Made by a program: the position numbers and the translations under genes. Shown in pieces: positions 12,803 through 22,992 of a DNA stretch of 64,000 nucleotides (within the stretch, counting starts at the first letter, position 1; each line of letters begins with the position of its first letter). Origin of the DNA: Paenisporosarcina sp. HGH0030. GTDB taxonomy: Bacteria; Bacillota; Bacilli; Bacillales_A; Planococcaceae. The DNA lies in contig NZ_KE150421.1 in assembly GCF_000411295.1 (NCBI RefSeq), positions 683,324-747,323 on the forward strand, read 5' to 3'. The notes under the pieces are model-generated. The model saw nothing but the letters and a program-made list of their open reading frames with translations. It searched no databases and had not been told where the DNA came from.

Positions 12803-14055
12803 AAAAGAACATTTGGATCTTCAATCATTATGCCACCGATACGTTTAAAGACCTAGGGGGACGGCATTTTTGGTTTGCTGAAAACTTAATCCGCCAAGGA
12901 CATCAAGCTACCATTTTTTGTGCAAGCACGATCCATAATACAGACGAGAATATTGATACAGGGGGTCAAAAATACAAAACGGATGAAGTAAACGGCATTC
13001 CGTACGTATTTGTGAAGACTCCTAGTTATGTTGGAAATGGCAAACAACGAATTAAAAACATGATCGTATTCTATCGAAATCTGTTCCCCGTCGCAAAAGA
13101 GGTTGCAAAAATTCACGGGAAGCCTGATGTGATCCTCGCTTCAAGTGTTCATCCGCTAACTTTAATAGCGGGCATTAAACTCGCGAAAAAGTTTGGCATT
13201 CCTTGTGTTTGTGAAGTACGGGATCTATGGCCTGAGTCCTTAATCGAATATGACTCGATAAAAAGAAATAGCTTAGTCACCAATCTGCTATATCGTGGGG
13301 AAAGATGGATTTATAAAAAGTGTGACAAATTGATTTTTACGATGGAGGGTGGGAAAGATTACATAATTGAACGAGGGTGGAACAAAGAACTCGGCGGACC
13401 GATTGATTTAACGAAAGTGCATCACATTAATAATGGTGTTGATTTAGAGCGTTTCACTGAAAATATAAAGCGTTATATAGTAGTGGATCCTGATTTAAAC
13501 AACCCCAAACTGTTTAAGGTTGTGTACACAGGATCGATTCGGAAGGCAAACAATGTAGATCTGGTTGTAGAAATTGCAGACATCATCCAGAAAAAAGGTG
13601 TTAATCATATAAAGTTTTTAATTTATGGGCGAGGAACAGAGAAAGAGAATTTAGAAAAATATTGTGTCGAACATGGAATTAAAAACATTCAATTTAAAGG
13701 GTTTGTCGATAAAAATCATATCCCGTATATTCTCAGTAAGTCCGATTTAAATATTGTGCAGCTTTTTTCACAAAACGGGCTCAAACGGTTTGGTACGAGT
13801 GTGAATAAAATGTTTGAATACTTTGCAAGTGGGAAACCAACGCTTTCAGGATGTGAATATGGGTACGATCTCATTCGAAAATATCAATGTGGCATTGTGA
13901 TTGATAATGCTAGTACGAATCAGCTTGCGGAAGCCATTATTAACCTGTCTAATATGCCTCAGGATGAAGTTGCAATTTATAGTCAAAATGCATTAAAAGC
14001 CGCACAAGACTATGATTTTAAAGTGTTAACTAGAAAGCTTGAACAGTTACTATAA
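12799..14055 (+). CDS. Glycosyltransferase family 4 (WbuB/EpsD-like)
   Basis: A 418-residue cytoplasmic retaining glycosyltransferase of GT4 type. The N-terminal half contains the GGRHFWFAE acceptor-side motif near residue 20. The C-terminal half has the nucleotide-sugar binding region (VYTGSIRKANN, then FGTSVNKMFEYFASGKP). I chose TTG 12799, which overlaps the previous stop (TTGA), over GTG 12781, because relatives begin MKKNIWI. The acceptor and donor sugars cannot be read from the sequence. Confidence 0.88.
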   Translation: MKKNIWIFNHYATDTFKDLGGRHFWFAENLIRQGHQATIFCASTIHNTDENIDTGGQKYKTDEVNGIPYVFVKTPSYVGNGKQRIKNMIVFYRNLFPVAKEVAKIHGKPDVILASSVHPLTLIAGIKLAKKFGIPCVCEVRDLWPESLIEYDSIKRNSLVTNLLYRGERWIYKKCDKLIFTMEGGKDYIIERGWNKELGGPIDLTKVHHINNGVDLERFTENIKRYIVVDPDLNNPKLFKVVYTGSIRKANNVDLVVEIADIIQKKGVNHIKFLIYGRGTEKENLEKYCVEHGIKNIQFKGFVDKNHIPYILSKSDLNIVQLFSQNGLKRFGTSVNKMFEYFASGKPTLSGCEYGYDLIRKYQCGIVIDNASTNQLAEAIINLSNMPQDEVAIYSQNALKAAQDYDFKVLTRKLEQLL

Positions 14056-14195
14056 TTTTATAGATTGGTGGTCAGGATGGGCTCTTTAAAGGAAAAATGG
14101 ATAAGAATTCTGGAAGGATTACTTAATCAATGATTTTACATCACCAAAATTTTTAGCTGGAGAATTTTCCTTAAATACTGATCTGAGGATGTGAT

Positions 14196-15491
14196 CTGTC
14201 TATTATTAATATTACATTTAAAAAAAAATATCTATATACACTATTCGTAATAATCGTTTTTAAAATGCTATTGGAATACGGTTACTTTTTATTTGTAAAT
14301 CCAGTATTTGAATATGAAGGGTTTACTATTAAGATATCAATCTTTAAATTATTCGAATCTTACCTAGTAGTTTTCATCTTAAGTATTTTTATAATTAAAT
14401 TAGAAAATCTAAGTTATCCAAGCAAAATTGTAGTATATGTACTGTTTATCAATTTACTTTTACCTATTTCATCACTTTATTGGTTACAGGATCATTCACG
14501 AGAATTTTTTCTAACCATTTCACTGTCATTTTTATTACTTTTTTATATTCTAGTAAAAACCCCAATGCTAAAACTTCCTACTTTAAAAGAGGGGAAAAAT
14601 TTATCATTTTTAATATTATTTTTCTTAACCATCATTGTTTATGTTTTTTTAATCGTTACTGGTGGTCTACAAAGAATAAATTTTGACCTATCAAATGTTT
14701 ATTCAACTAGAGAAGAATTTAACGCTAGTAGTGATAATTGGTTAATGGATTATTTATTGCCTTGGCAAGCGCATATAACAAATATGTTCTTGTTGATTTA
14801 TGGATTGATCAGGAAAAATAGAATATTAGTTGTTATCTCCTTAATTTTACAAATTTCAATTTTTGCAATGACAGGACATAAGAGTTATCTTTTTGCGCCT
14901 ATTCTTATTTTTGGAATTTATTATTTCTTTAAAAAGGGTTATCAGAATAATATATTATTTTTTATCACATCTGCCTTAATATTTTTACAAAGTACTTTAT
15001 ATATTTTGTACAGTATTTCTAATAACCCAAATATGTTATCGCTATTTTTAAGAAGGCTATTTTATGTTCCTGCACAGTTACATTTTTTATATTTTGATTT
15101 TTATGAGAACATGACGAAATATAAGTTGTCCGCATCTTTCCTTTCTTTTATCATTGATAATCCATATGGAACTAATCCAGTTTATTTAGTAGCACAAAAA
15201 GTATTTGGTAGAGACTTTAGCCCTAACGTAGGTATATTCGGGGATGCTTATTTGAATTTCGGAATAATTGGAATTCTCCTTTTTATGTTGATCTTAGGGG
15301 GAGTATTAAAAATATTAGATAGTGTGTCAAAAAATACTCCATTAGTTTTATCAACTGGAATTATCATCATTCCTGGAACTGCACTAGTTGATGCAGCCCT
15401 ATTTACTAGTCTTTTAACTCATGGAATATTATTTGCAATTTTTGTTATATGGCTAACTAATTCCGTGGTTAACAGACACGAAAAGACTTGA
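14196..15491 (+). CDS. O-antigen/EPS polymerase (Wzy-like)
   Basis: A very hydrophobic protein with about ten membrane helices and a C-terminal NVGIFGDAYLNFGIIGIL stretch typical of Wzy-type oligosaccharide polymerases. The first canonical start is ATG 14265, but the frame stays open to 14187 and encodes a plausible extra N-terminal helix. A GAGG at 14185-14188 is spaced 7 nt from CTG 14196, so I propose CTG (or a nearby ATT) as the true start, adding 23 residues. The gene is more AT-rich than its neighbours, as is common for Wzy genes. Confidence 0.75.
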   Translation: MSIINITFKKKYLYTLFVIIVFKMLLEYGYFLFVNPVFEYEGFTIKISIFKLFESYLVVFILSIFIIKLENLSYPSKIVVYVLFINLLLPISSLYWLQDHSREFFLTISLSFLLLFYILVKTPMLKLPTLKEGKNLSFLILFFLTIIVYVFLIVTGGLQRINFDLSNVYSTREEFNASSDNWLMDYLLPWQAHITNMFLLIYGLIRKNRILVVISLILQISIFAMTGHKSYLFAPILIFGIYYFFKKGYQNNILFFITSALIFLQSTLYILYSISNNPNMLSLFLRRLFYVPAQLHFLYFDFYENMTKYKLSASFLSFIIDNPYGTNPVYLVAQKVFGRDFSPNVGIFGDAYLNFGIIGILLFMLILGGVLKILDSVSKNTPLVLSTGIIIIPGTALVDAALFTSLLTHGILFAIFVIWLTNSVVNRHEKT

Positions 15492-15523
15492 TGGCAAGCT
15501 CAAAAAAAAATGAGGGTGGAAAA

Positions 15524-16834
15524 ATGGAGACTATAAAGGAAAAATTGCTTAATAAAACAGCAACACTGGGGGTCATAGGGCTAGGTTATGTTGGTCTTCC
15601 TCTTGCTGTGGAGAAGGCAAAAGCAGGGTACCGGACAATCGGATTCGATATACAAGATTCTAAAGTAGTTATGGTGAATTCCGGTATCAATTACATTGGA
15701 GATGTCGTGAACGAAGACCTTGAACAAATCGTACAATCCGGCTACCTTACCGCCACCTCAGATTTTGCACAGGTTGCACAGGCAGATTGTGTATGTATTT
15801 GTGTGCCGACACCGTTAGACCTCTATAAGCAACCGGATATTAGTTATGTGAAAGCTTCGGCAGAAAGTATTGTTCCTTATATGCATAAAGGAATGTTAAT
15901 CGTTTTAGAATCTACAACCTATCCCGGTACAACAGAAGAACTCCTGAAGCCGATTTTTGAATCATCGGGTCTGAAATGTGGGGTCGATTTCTATCTTGCG
16001 TTTTCGCCTGAACGAGTCGATCCGGGGAATTTACGCTATAAAACGAAAAATACCCCCAAAGTGGTAGGGGGAATGACTGCAAAATGTACGGAAATCGCAG
16101 CGAGTTTATATGAGAGCATTTTAGAAGCACCGATTTATCGGGTTTCATCACCTGCGATTGCAGAAATGGAAAAAATCTTAGAGAACACCTACAGAAATAT
16201 CAATATTGGCCTCGTCAATGAATTAGCCATTCTTTGTAACAGAATGGGTATTAATTTCTGGGAAGTGGTCGATGCTGCTGCAACGAAACCCTATGGATTT
16301 CAGGCCTTTTACCCAGGGCCAGGTTTAGGGGGCCATTGTATTCCACTAGATCCCTATTATTTATCTTGGAAAGCGCGTGAATATGGGTTTCACACGTCCA
16401 TGATTGAGGCTTCCATGATGATCAATGACCGAATGCCGGAATACTGTGTGGAACGAGCAAGTAATATTTTAAACAAATCGAAAAAGGCGTTAAGTGCATC
16501 GCGCATTTTAGTCCTTGGTGTCGCGTATAAACAGGATATTGAAGATTATCGAGAAAGCCCAGCGATTCGAGTTATCGAAGTATTAGAAAAAAACGATACT
16601 GATGTGATCTATTATGATCCTTATATTTCAGAATATCGTGATGAACACGGTGTGATCAAAAAAGGTGAATCAAAATTAACTGCGGAGCTTATTGAAAGTG
16701 CTGATTTAGTAATGATCACAACTGCCCATACAAAGGTAGATTATGATTTCGTTCAGCAACATGCGAAGGCAATCTTTGATACGAAAAATGCCATGCAGAA
16801 TGTTTTGAATCGAGAAAAAATCGAATTGTTGTAA
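15524..16834 (+). CDS. UDP-N-acetylglucosamine 6-dehydrogenase (WbpA-like)
   Basis: A 436-residue nucleotide-sugar dehydrogenase oxidising UDP-GlcNAc (or a related UDP-sugar) to the uronate with two NAD+. It shows the NAD motif GLGYVGLPLA, the central YPGPGLGGHCIPLDPYYL motif with the catalytic cysteine, and the C-terminal UDP-binding domain (VLGVAYKQDIEDYRESPA). The start is ATG 15524 with GAGGGTGG just upstream; the longer frame from TTG 15488 overlaps the wzy stop and is less likely. Followed by a deacetylase-like gene after 11 nt, with the other enzymes of a 3-amino-uronate route downstream. Confidence 0.92.
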   Translation: METIKEKLLNKTATLGVIGLGYVGLPLAVEKAKAGYRTIGFDIQDSKVVMVNSGINYIGDVVNEDLEQIVQSGYLTATSDFAQVAQADCVCICVPTPLDLYKQPDISYVKASAESIVPYMHKGMLIVLESTTYPGTTEELLKPIFESSGLKCGVDFYLAFSPERVDPGNLRYKTKNTPKVVGGMTAKCTEIAASLYESILEAPIYRVSSPAIAEMEKILENTYRNINIGLVNELAILCNRMGINFWEVVDAAATKPYGFQAFYPGPGLGGHCIPLDPYYLSWKAREYGFHTSMIEASMMINDRMPEYCVERASNILNKSKKALSASRILVLGVAYKQDIEDYRESPAIRVIEVLEKNDTDVIYYDPYISEYRDEHGVIKKGESKLTAELIESADLVMITTAHTKVDYDFVQQHAKAIFDTKNAMQNVLNREKIELL

Positions 16835-16845
16835 GGGGAGACGAA

Positions 16846-17577
16846 ATGGAATTTACAACAAAAGCCTACATCGAGCTGCTGGAATTATTAAGACACAACG
16901 GGTATTACTTTTGCATGTATCGCGAAAGTGAAACTGTCAAAAAATCGGTCATCATCAGGCACGATGTTGATTTCTCACTTGAAAAAGCACTAGAAATGGC
17001 CAGACTAGAACATGATCTAGCCGTGAAATCAACCTATTTCATTCTATTATCCACTAATTTTTATAATATCTTTTCAAAAGAATCCTTCGAAAAGCTAAAA
17101 CAAATCCGGTCGTTAGGTCACGAAATTGGCATTCATTTTGATGAAAAACGATATGATATTCAAACTATTGAAGATATGCAGAAAGCTGTACAAATGGAAG
17201 CCAAAATTCTCGGTAACTTACTAAATACTGAAGTGAAAGTAGTTTCCATGCATCGACCTTCCAAACTCGTATTAGAAAATGATATTCAATTCCATCAAAT
17301 CATCAACTCCTATTCCTCCAAGTACTTCAAAAGCATGAAATACGTATCAGATTCAAGAATGAATTGGCGAGAAGACCCGATTGAAACGGTTGAATCTGGA
17401 AAATATGAAAAGCTGCACATTCTGACCCATCCTTTCTGGTATTCTACTGAAATTGAAACAATGGAAGTTAAGCTAAAGGACTTCCTCAAACAATCGATAA
17501 GTGAACGATATGATTTTATGTATAACAATTTCACCGCATTAGATCAAGTGATTGATTGGAAGGAGATAACAGGGTGA
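16846..17577 (+). CDS. Polysaccharide deacetylase-like protein
   Basis: A 243-residue protein with the NodB-type arrangement: IIRHDVDFS near residue 35 (metal-binding Asp), [13 protein letters not shown] near 95 (His), SMHRPS, and a C-terminal LTHPFWYS. This matches carbohydrate esterase 4-like proteins often found in capsule clusters. The conserved HxxxH is not classical, so it may be a divergent or non-hydrolytic member. The stop overlaps the next gene's GTG start (GTGA). Confidence 0.65.
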   Translation: MEFTTKAYIELLELLRHNGYYFCMYRESETVKKSVIIRHDVDFSLEKALEMARLEHDLAVKSTYFILLSTNFYNIFSKESFEKLKQIRSLGHEIGIHFDEKRYDIQTIEDMQKAVQMEAKILGNLLNTEVKVVSMHRPSKLVLENDIQFHQIINSYSSKYFKSMKYVSDSRMNWREDPIETVESGKYEKLHILTHPFWYSTEIETMEVKLKDFLKQSISERYDFMYNNFTALDQVIDWKEITG

Positions 17578-18488
17578 TTCGTATAAAAGATATCACAGAC
17601 TTTTTAGACACTACAGAAATGCCCTACACATTTATCGGTGATTCAGAACTCACGATTCATACCTATGTTTCCATTGAAAATATTGCTGCCAATTTAATTT
17701 CATGGATTAAAGACGAGAAAAAAATGCAAGCCATTATGGGAAAAGTCATTACAAATTCGCTCATTGTCTCACTACAATTTGATACAAGTTCTTTTGAGAA
17801 GGCAAACTTTATTTTTTGTGACAATCCAAAAGCCATGTACTTTACGATACTCAATCAATTTTTTCATGAAGAGACGAAGGTTGAATTTATTAGTGCAGCA
17901 TCGGTTGTTGAAACGAGGAGTATCGGTAAACAAGTTTACATTGGTCACCATTGTTATATAGGGCCAGAAGTTGTGATTTCAGACAATGTACGAATCGAAA
18001 ATAATGTTTCGATCCAAGGGAAAGTCACGATTGGAAAAGATACAATCATTCGTTCAGGTGCTGTGATTGGTACTGATGGGTTCGGCTATTTTGAAAATAC
18101 TGACGGGATCAATGTTAGAGTTCCCCATTTTGGCGGTGTGATCATTGGCGAAGATGTGGAAATTGGGGCGAATACGTGTATTGACAGAGGAACGTTAGGG
18201 GATGTGGAAATCGGGAATCATGTAAAAATTAACAACCTTTGTCACATCGCCCATAATGTCATCATTGAAGATCATGTCATGATTGCCGCGTTGGTCAATA
18301 TCTCTGGAAGTGTGTGGATTAAGAAAAATGTTTATATCTCTCCTGCAGCGACGATTCGAAATCAAGTAACCATTGGCGCCAATAGTTTAATCGGCTTAGG
18401 TTCGGTCGTTGTAAAAGATGTGGAGGATAATGTGGTGATTGTCGGTGTGCCTGGAAAAAAAATAAGAAATCATGTGGGTGAGAAATGA
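17574..18488 (+). CDS. LpxD-like hexapeptide N-acyltransferase
   Basis: A 304-residue acyltransferase with an N-terminal nucleotide-binding-like domain and a left-handed beta-helix. The segment [28 protein letters not shown], then [10 protein letters not shown] with the catalytic histidine, is the hallmark of LpxD, the lipid A N-acyltransferase. In a Gram-positive locus it cannot serve lipid A as such. Beside the Gfo/Idh oxidoreductase and aminotransferase it probably acylates the 3-amino group of a UDP-sugar. The start is GTG 17574 with AAGGAG 8 nt upstream, overlapping the preceding stop. Confidence 0.85.
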   Translation: MIRIKDITDFLDTTEMPYTFIGDSELTIHTYVSIENIAANLISWIKDEKKMQAIMGKVITNSLIVSLQFDTSSFEKANFIFCDNPKAMYFTILNQFFHEETKVEFISAASVVETRSIGKQVYIGHHCYIGPEVVISDNVRIENNVSIQGKVTIGKDTIIRSGAVIGTDGFGYFENTDGINVRVPHFGGVIIGEDVEIGANTCIDRGTLGDVEIGNHVKINNLCHIAHNVIIEDHVMIAALVNISGSVWIKKNVYISPAATIRNQVTIGANSLIGLGSVVVKDVEDNVVIVGVPGKKIRNHVGEK

Positions 18489-19597
18489 CGAACTTACGAT
18501 TTGCCATCATCGGTTGCGGGAGGATTTCACCGAATCATCTGGCCGCCGCTATTGAAAATAAGTTAGACATTGTCGCCATTTGTGATCTCGATGAAAAGAA
18601 AATGGAGCAGACCTTTTCAACATTTGATTTAGGGGTTGCAGTAACTAAATATACGGATTATCGACAGATGCTGGCAATTGAAAAACCTGATTTAGTGGCG
18701 ATTTGTACAGAAAGCGGGAAACATGGACAAATTGCATTGGATTGTATCGATTCGGGAAGCCATTTGATTATTGAAAAACCCATCGCGCTTTCTTTAGAAG
18801 AAGCTGATCAGATTATTGAAAGGGCAGAGGCGAAAAACTTAAAAGTAAGTGCTTGCCACCAAAATCGGTTTAATAAATCGGTTCAAAAATTGAGAGAAGC
18901 AGTAGAGGCAGGTCGTTTTGGTAGACTACTTCACGGAACAGCCCATATCCGCTGGAACCGTGGAGAGGACTACTACATCCAGGCACCTTGGCGAGGGACT
19001 TGGCAGCAAGACGGTGGGGCACTCATGAATCAATGCATTCATAATATTGATCTTTTGCGGTGGATGATGGGTGACGACATTGTAGAAGTTGTTGGAATGA
19101 CGGATAATTTAAAGCATCCATTTATCGAGGCTGAAGATCTTGGAATTGCGTTAGTTCGATTTTCGAACGGTAGTTACGGTGTAATTGAGGGAACAACAAA
19201 CATTTATCCTCAAAATTTTGAGGAAACGCTCTATGTGTTCGGGGATCAAGGGACCGTTAAAATCGGTGGGAAATCAGTAAATATTATTGAAGAATGGCTG
19301 TTTGCGGATCAATTGGACGATTCACAGGAAGTAAAAGCCAAGTATCACGAGAATCCGCCAACCGTCTATGGCTTTGGACATACGCCACTCTATGCAGACG
19401 TCATTGAGGCGATAAAACAGGACCGTGAACCATATGTGACGGCTGAAGATGGCAGAAGGGCATTAGAACTCGTCCTTGCCATTTATAAGTCAGCTGCTGA
19501 AAAGAAAAGTATCCAACTCCCACTGGAGAAGGCGAGTACATTAGATTTTATTAATTTATTTCATCGAGTTAGTGGAAGTGGGCAGGGGCATGACTGA
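18485..19597 (+). CDS. Gfo/Idh/MocA oxidoreductase (WbpB/GnnA-like)
   Basis: A 370-residue NAD-dependent sugar oxidoreductase with an N-terminal Rossmann fold ([12 protein letters not shown]), the diagnostic EKP motif (IIEKPIALS) and the catalytic [15 protein letters not shown] region. In the WbpB/GnnA pathway it oxidises C3 of a UDP-GlcNAc-type sugar before amination. It overlaps the acyltransferase by 4 nt (ATGA) and lies two genes from the matching aminotransferase, supporting a UDP-3-amino-3-deoxy sugar pathway. Confidence 0.9.
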   Translation: MTNLRFAIIGCGRISPNHLAAAIENKLDIVAICDLDEKKMEQTFSTFDLGVAVTKYTDYRQMLAIEKPDLVAICTESGKHGQIALDCIDSGSHLIIEKPIALSLEEADQIIERAEAKNLKVSACHQNRFNKSVQKLREAVEAGRFGRLLHGTAHIRWNRGEDYYIQAPWRGTWQQDGGALMNQCIHNIDLLRWMMGDDIVEVVGMTDNLKHPFIEAEDLGIALVRFSNGSYGVIEGTTNIYPQNFEETLYVFGDQGTVKIGGKSVNIIEEWLFADQLDDSQEVKAKYHENPPTVYGFGHTPLYADVIEAIKQDREPYVTAEDGRRALELVLAIYKSAAEKKSIQLPLEKASTLDFINLFHRVSGSGQGHD

Positions 19598-20501
19598 ACT
19601 CGAAAAGTATCTGCAATTCAGCGAGCAGGAAACGACCATTCCTTTATTTTCAAAAGGCTGGTGGATGGATGCGGTTTGTCCGAATGAATGGGGTGCCATC
19701 TTAATTAAAGAAAACGGCGAAATCCGTGCGTCCTTGCCATACTATCTCCAACAAATCGGAACCGAGAAAGAAATTAGAAAAGCGACGTTAACCCAAACGA
19801 ATGGCATCTGGATGCGATACCCACCAGATCAAAAATACGAAAGAACACTGACGTATGAAAAAAACATGATGAATACCATCATAGATGAAATCGAGAAACT
19901 GGGGTTAACAAAATACCAACAATACTTTCATTATTCCTTTACAAACTGGCTTCCTTTTTATTGGCGTGGCTACTCGCAAACAACAAGGTATACGTATGTC
20001 ATACACCATACTTCCAATTTGGATGAAGTCTATCAAAATTTCAATTCCAATATACGAAAGAATATAAGAAAAGCAGAGAAAAGCTTGCAGATTTATGAAG
20101 GTCTTGGAATCGATGAATTCTATCATTTAAATAAACTGACGTTTGAGAGGCAAAACTTAGAAATCCCCTATTCATTTGAAACGGTTTTGAGAATTGATGA
20201 AGCATGTGAACAAAGAAATGCTAGGAAAATATATTATTGCGCGGATGAGCAACATCAAATTCATGCCGCAGCTTATTTTGTTTGGGATGACGAGACGGTT
20301 TATTATTTAATGTCCGGTTCAAATCCTGACTATCGAAACAATCAATCCCTAACTTTACTGATTTATGAAGGCATTAAATTAGCAAGTAGGTTGAATCGGA
20401 AGTTTGATTTTGAAGGAAGTATGAAGCAAAATATCGAGCAGTTTTTCAGACAATTTGGTTCAAGGCAAATGCCTTACCATAATATTCATAAGGTTTTCTA
20501 G
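19590..20501 (+). CDS. FemAB/GNAT-like aminoacyl or acyl transferase
   Basis: A 303-residue protein resembling the GNAT-fold transferases of the FemAB/BioF2-like superfamily: the central NSNIRKNIRKAEK motif, the RNNQSLTLLIYEGIKLA acyl-donor region, and the C-terminal FDFEGSM signature followed by FFRQFG. Family members acylate amino sugars or peptides using acyl-CoA or aminoacyl-tRNA. The start ATG 19590 overlaps the upstream gene by 8 nt behind AGGGG. A fragment of a related protein survives at 28948. The substrate is unknown. Confidence 0.75.
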   Translation: MTELEKYLQFSEQETTIPLFSKGWWMDAVCPNEWGAILIKENGEIRASLPYYLQQIGTEKEIRKATLTQTNGIWMRYPPDQKYERTLTYEKNMMNTIIDEIEKLGLTKYQQYFHYSFTNWLPFYWRGYSQTTRYTYVIHHTSNLDEVYQNFNSNIRKNIRKAEKSLQIYEGLGIDEFYHLNKLTFERQNLEIPYSFETVLRIDEACEQRNARKIYYCADEQHQIHAAAYFVWDDETVYYLMSGSNPDYRNNQSLTLLIYEGIKLASRLNRKFDFEGSMKQNIEQFFRQFGSRQMPYHNIHKVF

Positions 20502-20556
20502 GGTTACGGACGTAATGGGTTTTCCGGGTGGAATTTATGTGGATTGGAGAGTGGCT

Positions 20557-21696
20557 ATGCAGTTTCGTGATTTACAGGCTCAATATCAAACCTATAAACA
20601 TCAAATCGATTCAGCGATTCAAGGTGTTTTATTTCATTCCAATTATATCGAAGGAAGAGAAGTAAAGGCACTCGAAGAACGATTAGCTGAATATGTGGGC
20701 GTGAAGCATTGCATCACGTGTGCGAATGGAACAGAAGCGATGACCCTTGTGCTGATGGCGTGGGGGATTGGGGAAGGCGATGCCGTTTTCATTCCAGATT
20801 TAACATTTTTCTCAACAGGAGAAGTGGTTTCGTTTTGCGGTGCAACACCGGTGTTTGTGGATGTATGTAGAGATACCTTTAACATGGATCCAACGCAACT
20901 AGAGAAGGCCATTGTTAAAACGTTAAAAGAAGGGAAAGTCACACCAAAAGTGATTATTCCTGTTGATTTATTTGGGTTACCTGCTGATCATCTTGAAATC
21001 GAGCGTATCGCAAAGAAATATCATTTACTTGTATTAGAAGACGCTGCCCAAGGCTTTGGGGGCAATATTCATGGGAAACGAGCATGCAGTTTTGGTGATG
21101 CCGCAACAACTTCTTTCTTCCCAGCGAAGCCTTTAGGTTGTTATGGAGATGGTGGGGCAATTTTTACGGATGATGATGAATTAGCAGAGTTGTTAAAGTC
21201 TTTGAAGGTTCATGGAAAAGGCGAAAGTAAGTACGACAATATTCGCATTGGGTTGAATTCGCGACTTGATACGATCCAAGCAGCCATTTTACAAGTCAAG
21301 CTTGACGCGTTCATCCAGCATGAATTGGATGACGTAAACCGAATTTATCAACTTTATAATGAAAAATTGAGCGCAATGGTTGATACACCTGCCATCCCCG
21401 ATGGATTTTTATCTAGCTTTGCCCAGTATACTATTAAGCTTAAGAATAGGGAGCAACGGGATCAGTTACAACAACATCTCAATAAGAACGGGATTCCAAG
21501 TATGGTGTATTACGTGAATCCAATGCATAAACAGAAAGCATTTGTACATTTACAATTTAATGAAGAAGATTTTCAAGTTACTAACGAGCATTGTGATTGT
21601 GTTCTGTCGTTACCAATGCATCCATATTTGAAGGAAACGGATGTAGAACTTGTGGCAAAAGTGGTTTCAGACTATATCAAGAAGAGCAACTTATAG
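20557..21696 (+). CDS. UDP-3-keto sugar aminotransferase (WbpE/GnnB-like, DegT family)
   Basis: A 379-residue PLP aminotransferase whose start MQFRDLQAQY and motif AAQGFGGNIHGK resemble WbpE/WlbC enzymes acting on UDP-3-keto-GlcNAcA. The PLP lysine is in FFPAKPLGCYGDGG. ATG 20557 behind GGAGAG is preferred; the upstream extension overlaps the preceding gene and is not family-like. It follows the Gfo/Idh oxidoreductase with one gene between. Confidence 0.9.
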   Translation: MQFRDLQAQYQTYKHQIDSAIQGVLFHSNYIEGREVKALEERLAEYVGVKHCITCANGTEAMTLVLMAWGIGEGDAVFIPDLTFFSTGEVVSFCGATPVFVDVCRDTFNMDPTQLEKAIVKTLKEGKVTPKVIIPVDLFGLPADHLEIERIAKKYHLLVLEDAAQGFGGNIHGKRACSFGDAATTSFFPAKPLGCYGDGGAIFTDDDELAELLKSLKVHGKGESKYDNIRIGLNSRLDTIQAAILQVKLDAFIQHELDDVNRIYQLYNEKLSAMVDTPAIPDGFLSSFAQYTIKLKNREQRDQLQQHLNKNGIPSMVYYVNPMHKQKAFVHLQFNEEDFQVTNEHCDCVLSLPMHPYLKETDVELVAKVVSDYIKKSNL

Positions 21697-21745
21697 ACGA
21701 GACAAATAGTGGAATATGTAATGAACGGATATTGGAGGGACCATC

Positions 21746-22858
21746 ATCAAAAAAGTATGTCATATAACGAGTGCTCATGAACGTTATGATATTCGCATAT
21801 TTGAAAAGGAATGTAAATCATTAGCAAGTCATGGCTATGATGTCTCCTTAATTGTAAATGATCAATTACCTAATGAAACAGTGGATCAAGTAAAGATCAT
21901 CTCGACCAATTTTAAGCCAAAGAGCCGACTTGATCGGATGTTGAACTCCAAGAAAAAGATATTTATAAAAGCTGTGGAAGTAGATGCCGATATCTATCAT
22001 TATCATGATCCTGAATTAATGCCAATCGGGAATAAGTTAAAAAAACGAGGAAAGAAAGTCATCTTTGATTCCCACGAAAATTATCCGATGCAAATTAAAG
22101 AAAAAGAATATATTCCAAAGTTTTTACGGAAGGTCATCGCAAAAATATATTTCATGTATGAAACCTATTCGATTAAACGAATTGATGCGGTTGTCTTTCC
22201 ATGTACGTATAGTTTGAAAAATCCTTTTGAAAACCGGGCGAAAAAAACGGCATTTATCGATAACTTTCCCATGTTACACGAATTGTACGATCGTTTTAAT
22301 GAAAAGGAAGAAAAACTAAAAAATACGATTTGTCATATTGGCACGCTAACCCATGATCGAGGTATTACGTATAACATTCAAGCTGCCTATAAAGCGAAGG
22401 TTAACTTGATATTGGGGGGCGTCTTATCCCCTGATCGTTATCTTCAAGACGTTCGTGGAATGAAAGAGTTTGCGTGTGTGGATTATAGAGGTCATGTAAA
22501 TCGAGAAGAAGTAACGGATATTTTGCGAAAAAGTAGGATTGGTCTATGTACAGTTTTAAATGTTGGCCAATATAACAAAGGCGATCATTTTGCAACAAAA
22601 GTCTATGAATATATGGCGATGGGATTGCCCGTCATTATAACCGATTTTCCATATGCCAGGGAAGAATTGAAAAGATACAAATTTGGAATCCCAGTTGACC
22701 CCGAAAATGTTGATGAAATCGCAGAGGCTATTTTGTATTTATTGAAAAACCCTGACATTGCAAAAGAAATGGGGAAAAATGGCCGCTTAGCGGTGAAAGA
22801 AAAATACAATTGGAGTATCGAAGAACAAAAATTATTCCGTTTATATAAGAATCTATAA
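21746..22858 (+). CDS. Glycosyltransferase family 4, apparent ATC start
   Basis: A GT4 glycosyltransferase. The only canonical start (GTG 21881) would cut off the first strand of the fold, yet the frame is open from 21725 and reads KKVCHITSAHERYDIRIF, a typical family N terminus. GGAGGGA at 21734-21740 is placed for an ATC at 21746 (or 21743), so translation probably begins at a non-canonical ATC, giving 370 residues. Other motifs: DSHENYP, the GTLTHDRG donor-site loop, and KVYEYMAMGLPVIIT. Alternatively a recent point mutation has weakened the start. Confidence 0.8.
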   Translation: MKKVCHITSAHERYDIRIFEKECKSLASHGYDVSLIVNDQLPNETVDQVKIISTNFKPKSRLDRMLNSKKKIFIKAVEVDADIYHYHDPELMPIGNKLKKRGKKVIFDSHENYPMQIKEKEYIPKFLRKVIAKIYFMYETYSIKRIDAVVFPCTYSLKNPFENRAKKTAFIDNFPMLHELYDRFNEKEEKLKNTICHIGTLTHDRGITYNIQAAYKAKVNLILGGVLSPDRYLQDVRGMKEFACVDYRGHVNREEVTDILRKSRIGLCTVLNVGQYNKGDHFATKVYEYMAMGLPVIITDFPYAREELKRYKFGIPVDPENVDEIAEAILYLLKNPDIAKEMGKNGRLAVKEKYNWSIEEQKLFRLYKNL

Positions 22859-22992
22859 TACGTAAACCATCTGCCATCGAACACGTTAGTCTTGTGTGTA
22901 CACACAAAAAAATGGTTAAGTATGGTATGACTTCGTGGCTACAATCTAGAAAGCCGTTTTGGCACATCAATATTTAGTAGGGAGTACGCCAT

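Noticed and set aside
14077-14133. 18-codon frame MGSLKEKWIRILEGLLNQ before wzy
   Set aside because: It has a weak ribosome binding site and might be a gene remnant, but it is too short and unlike any family I know to call.
22892-22907. 16-bp palindrome as a terminator before wzx
   Set aside because: It is followed by A residues, not T, on the coding strand, and on the other strand no gene ends there.
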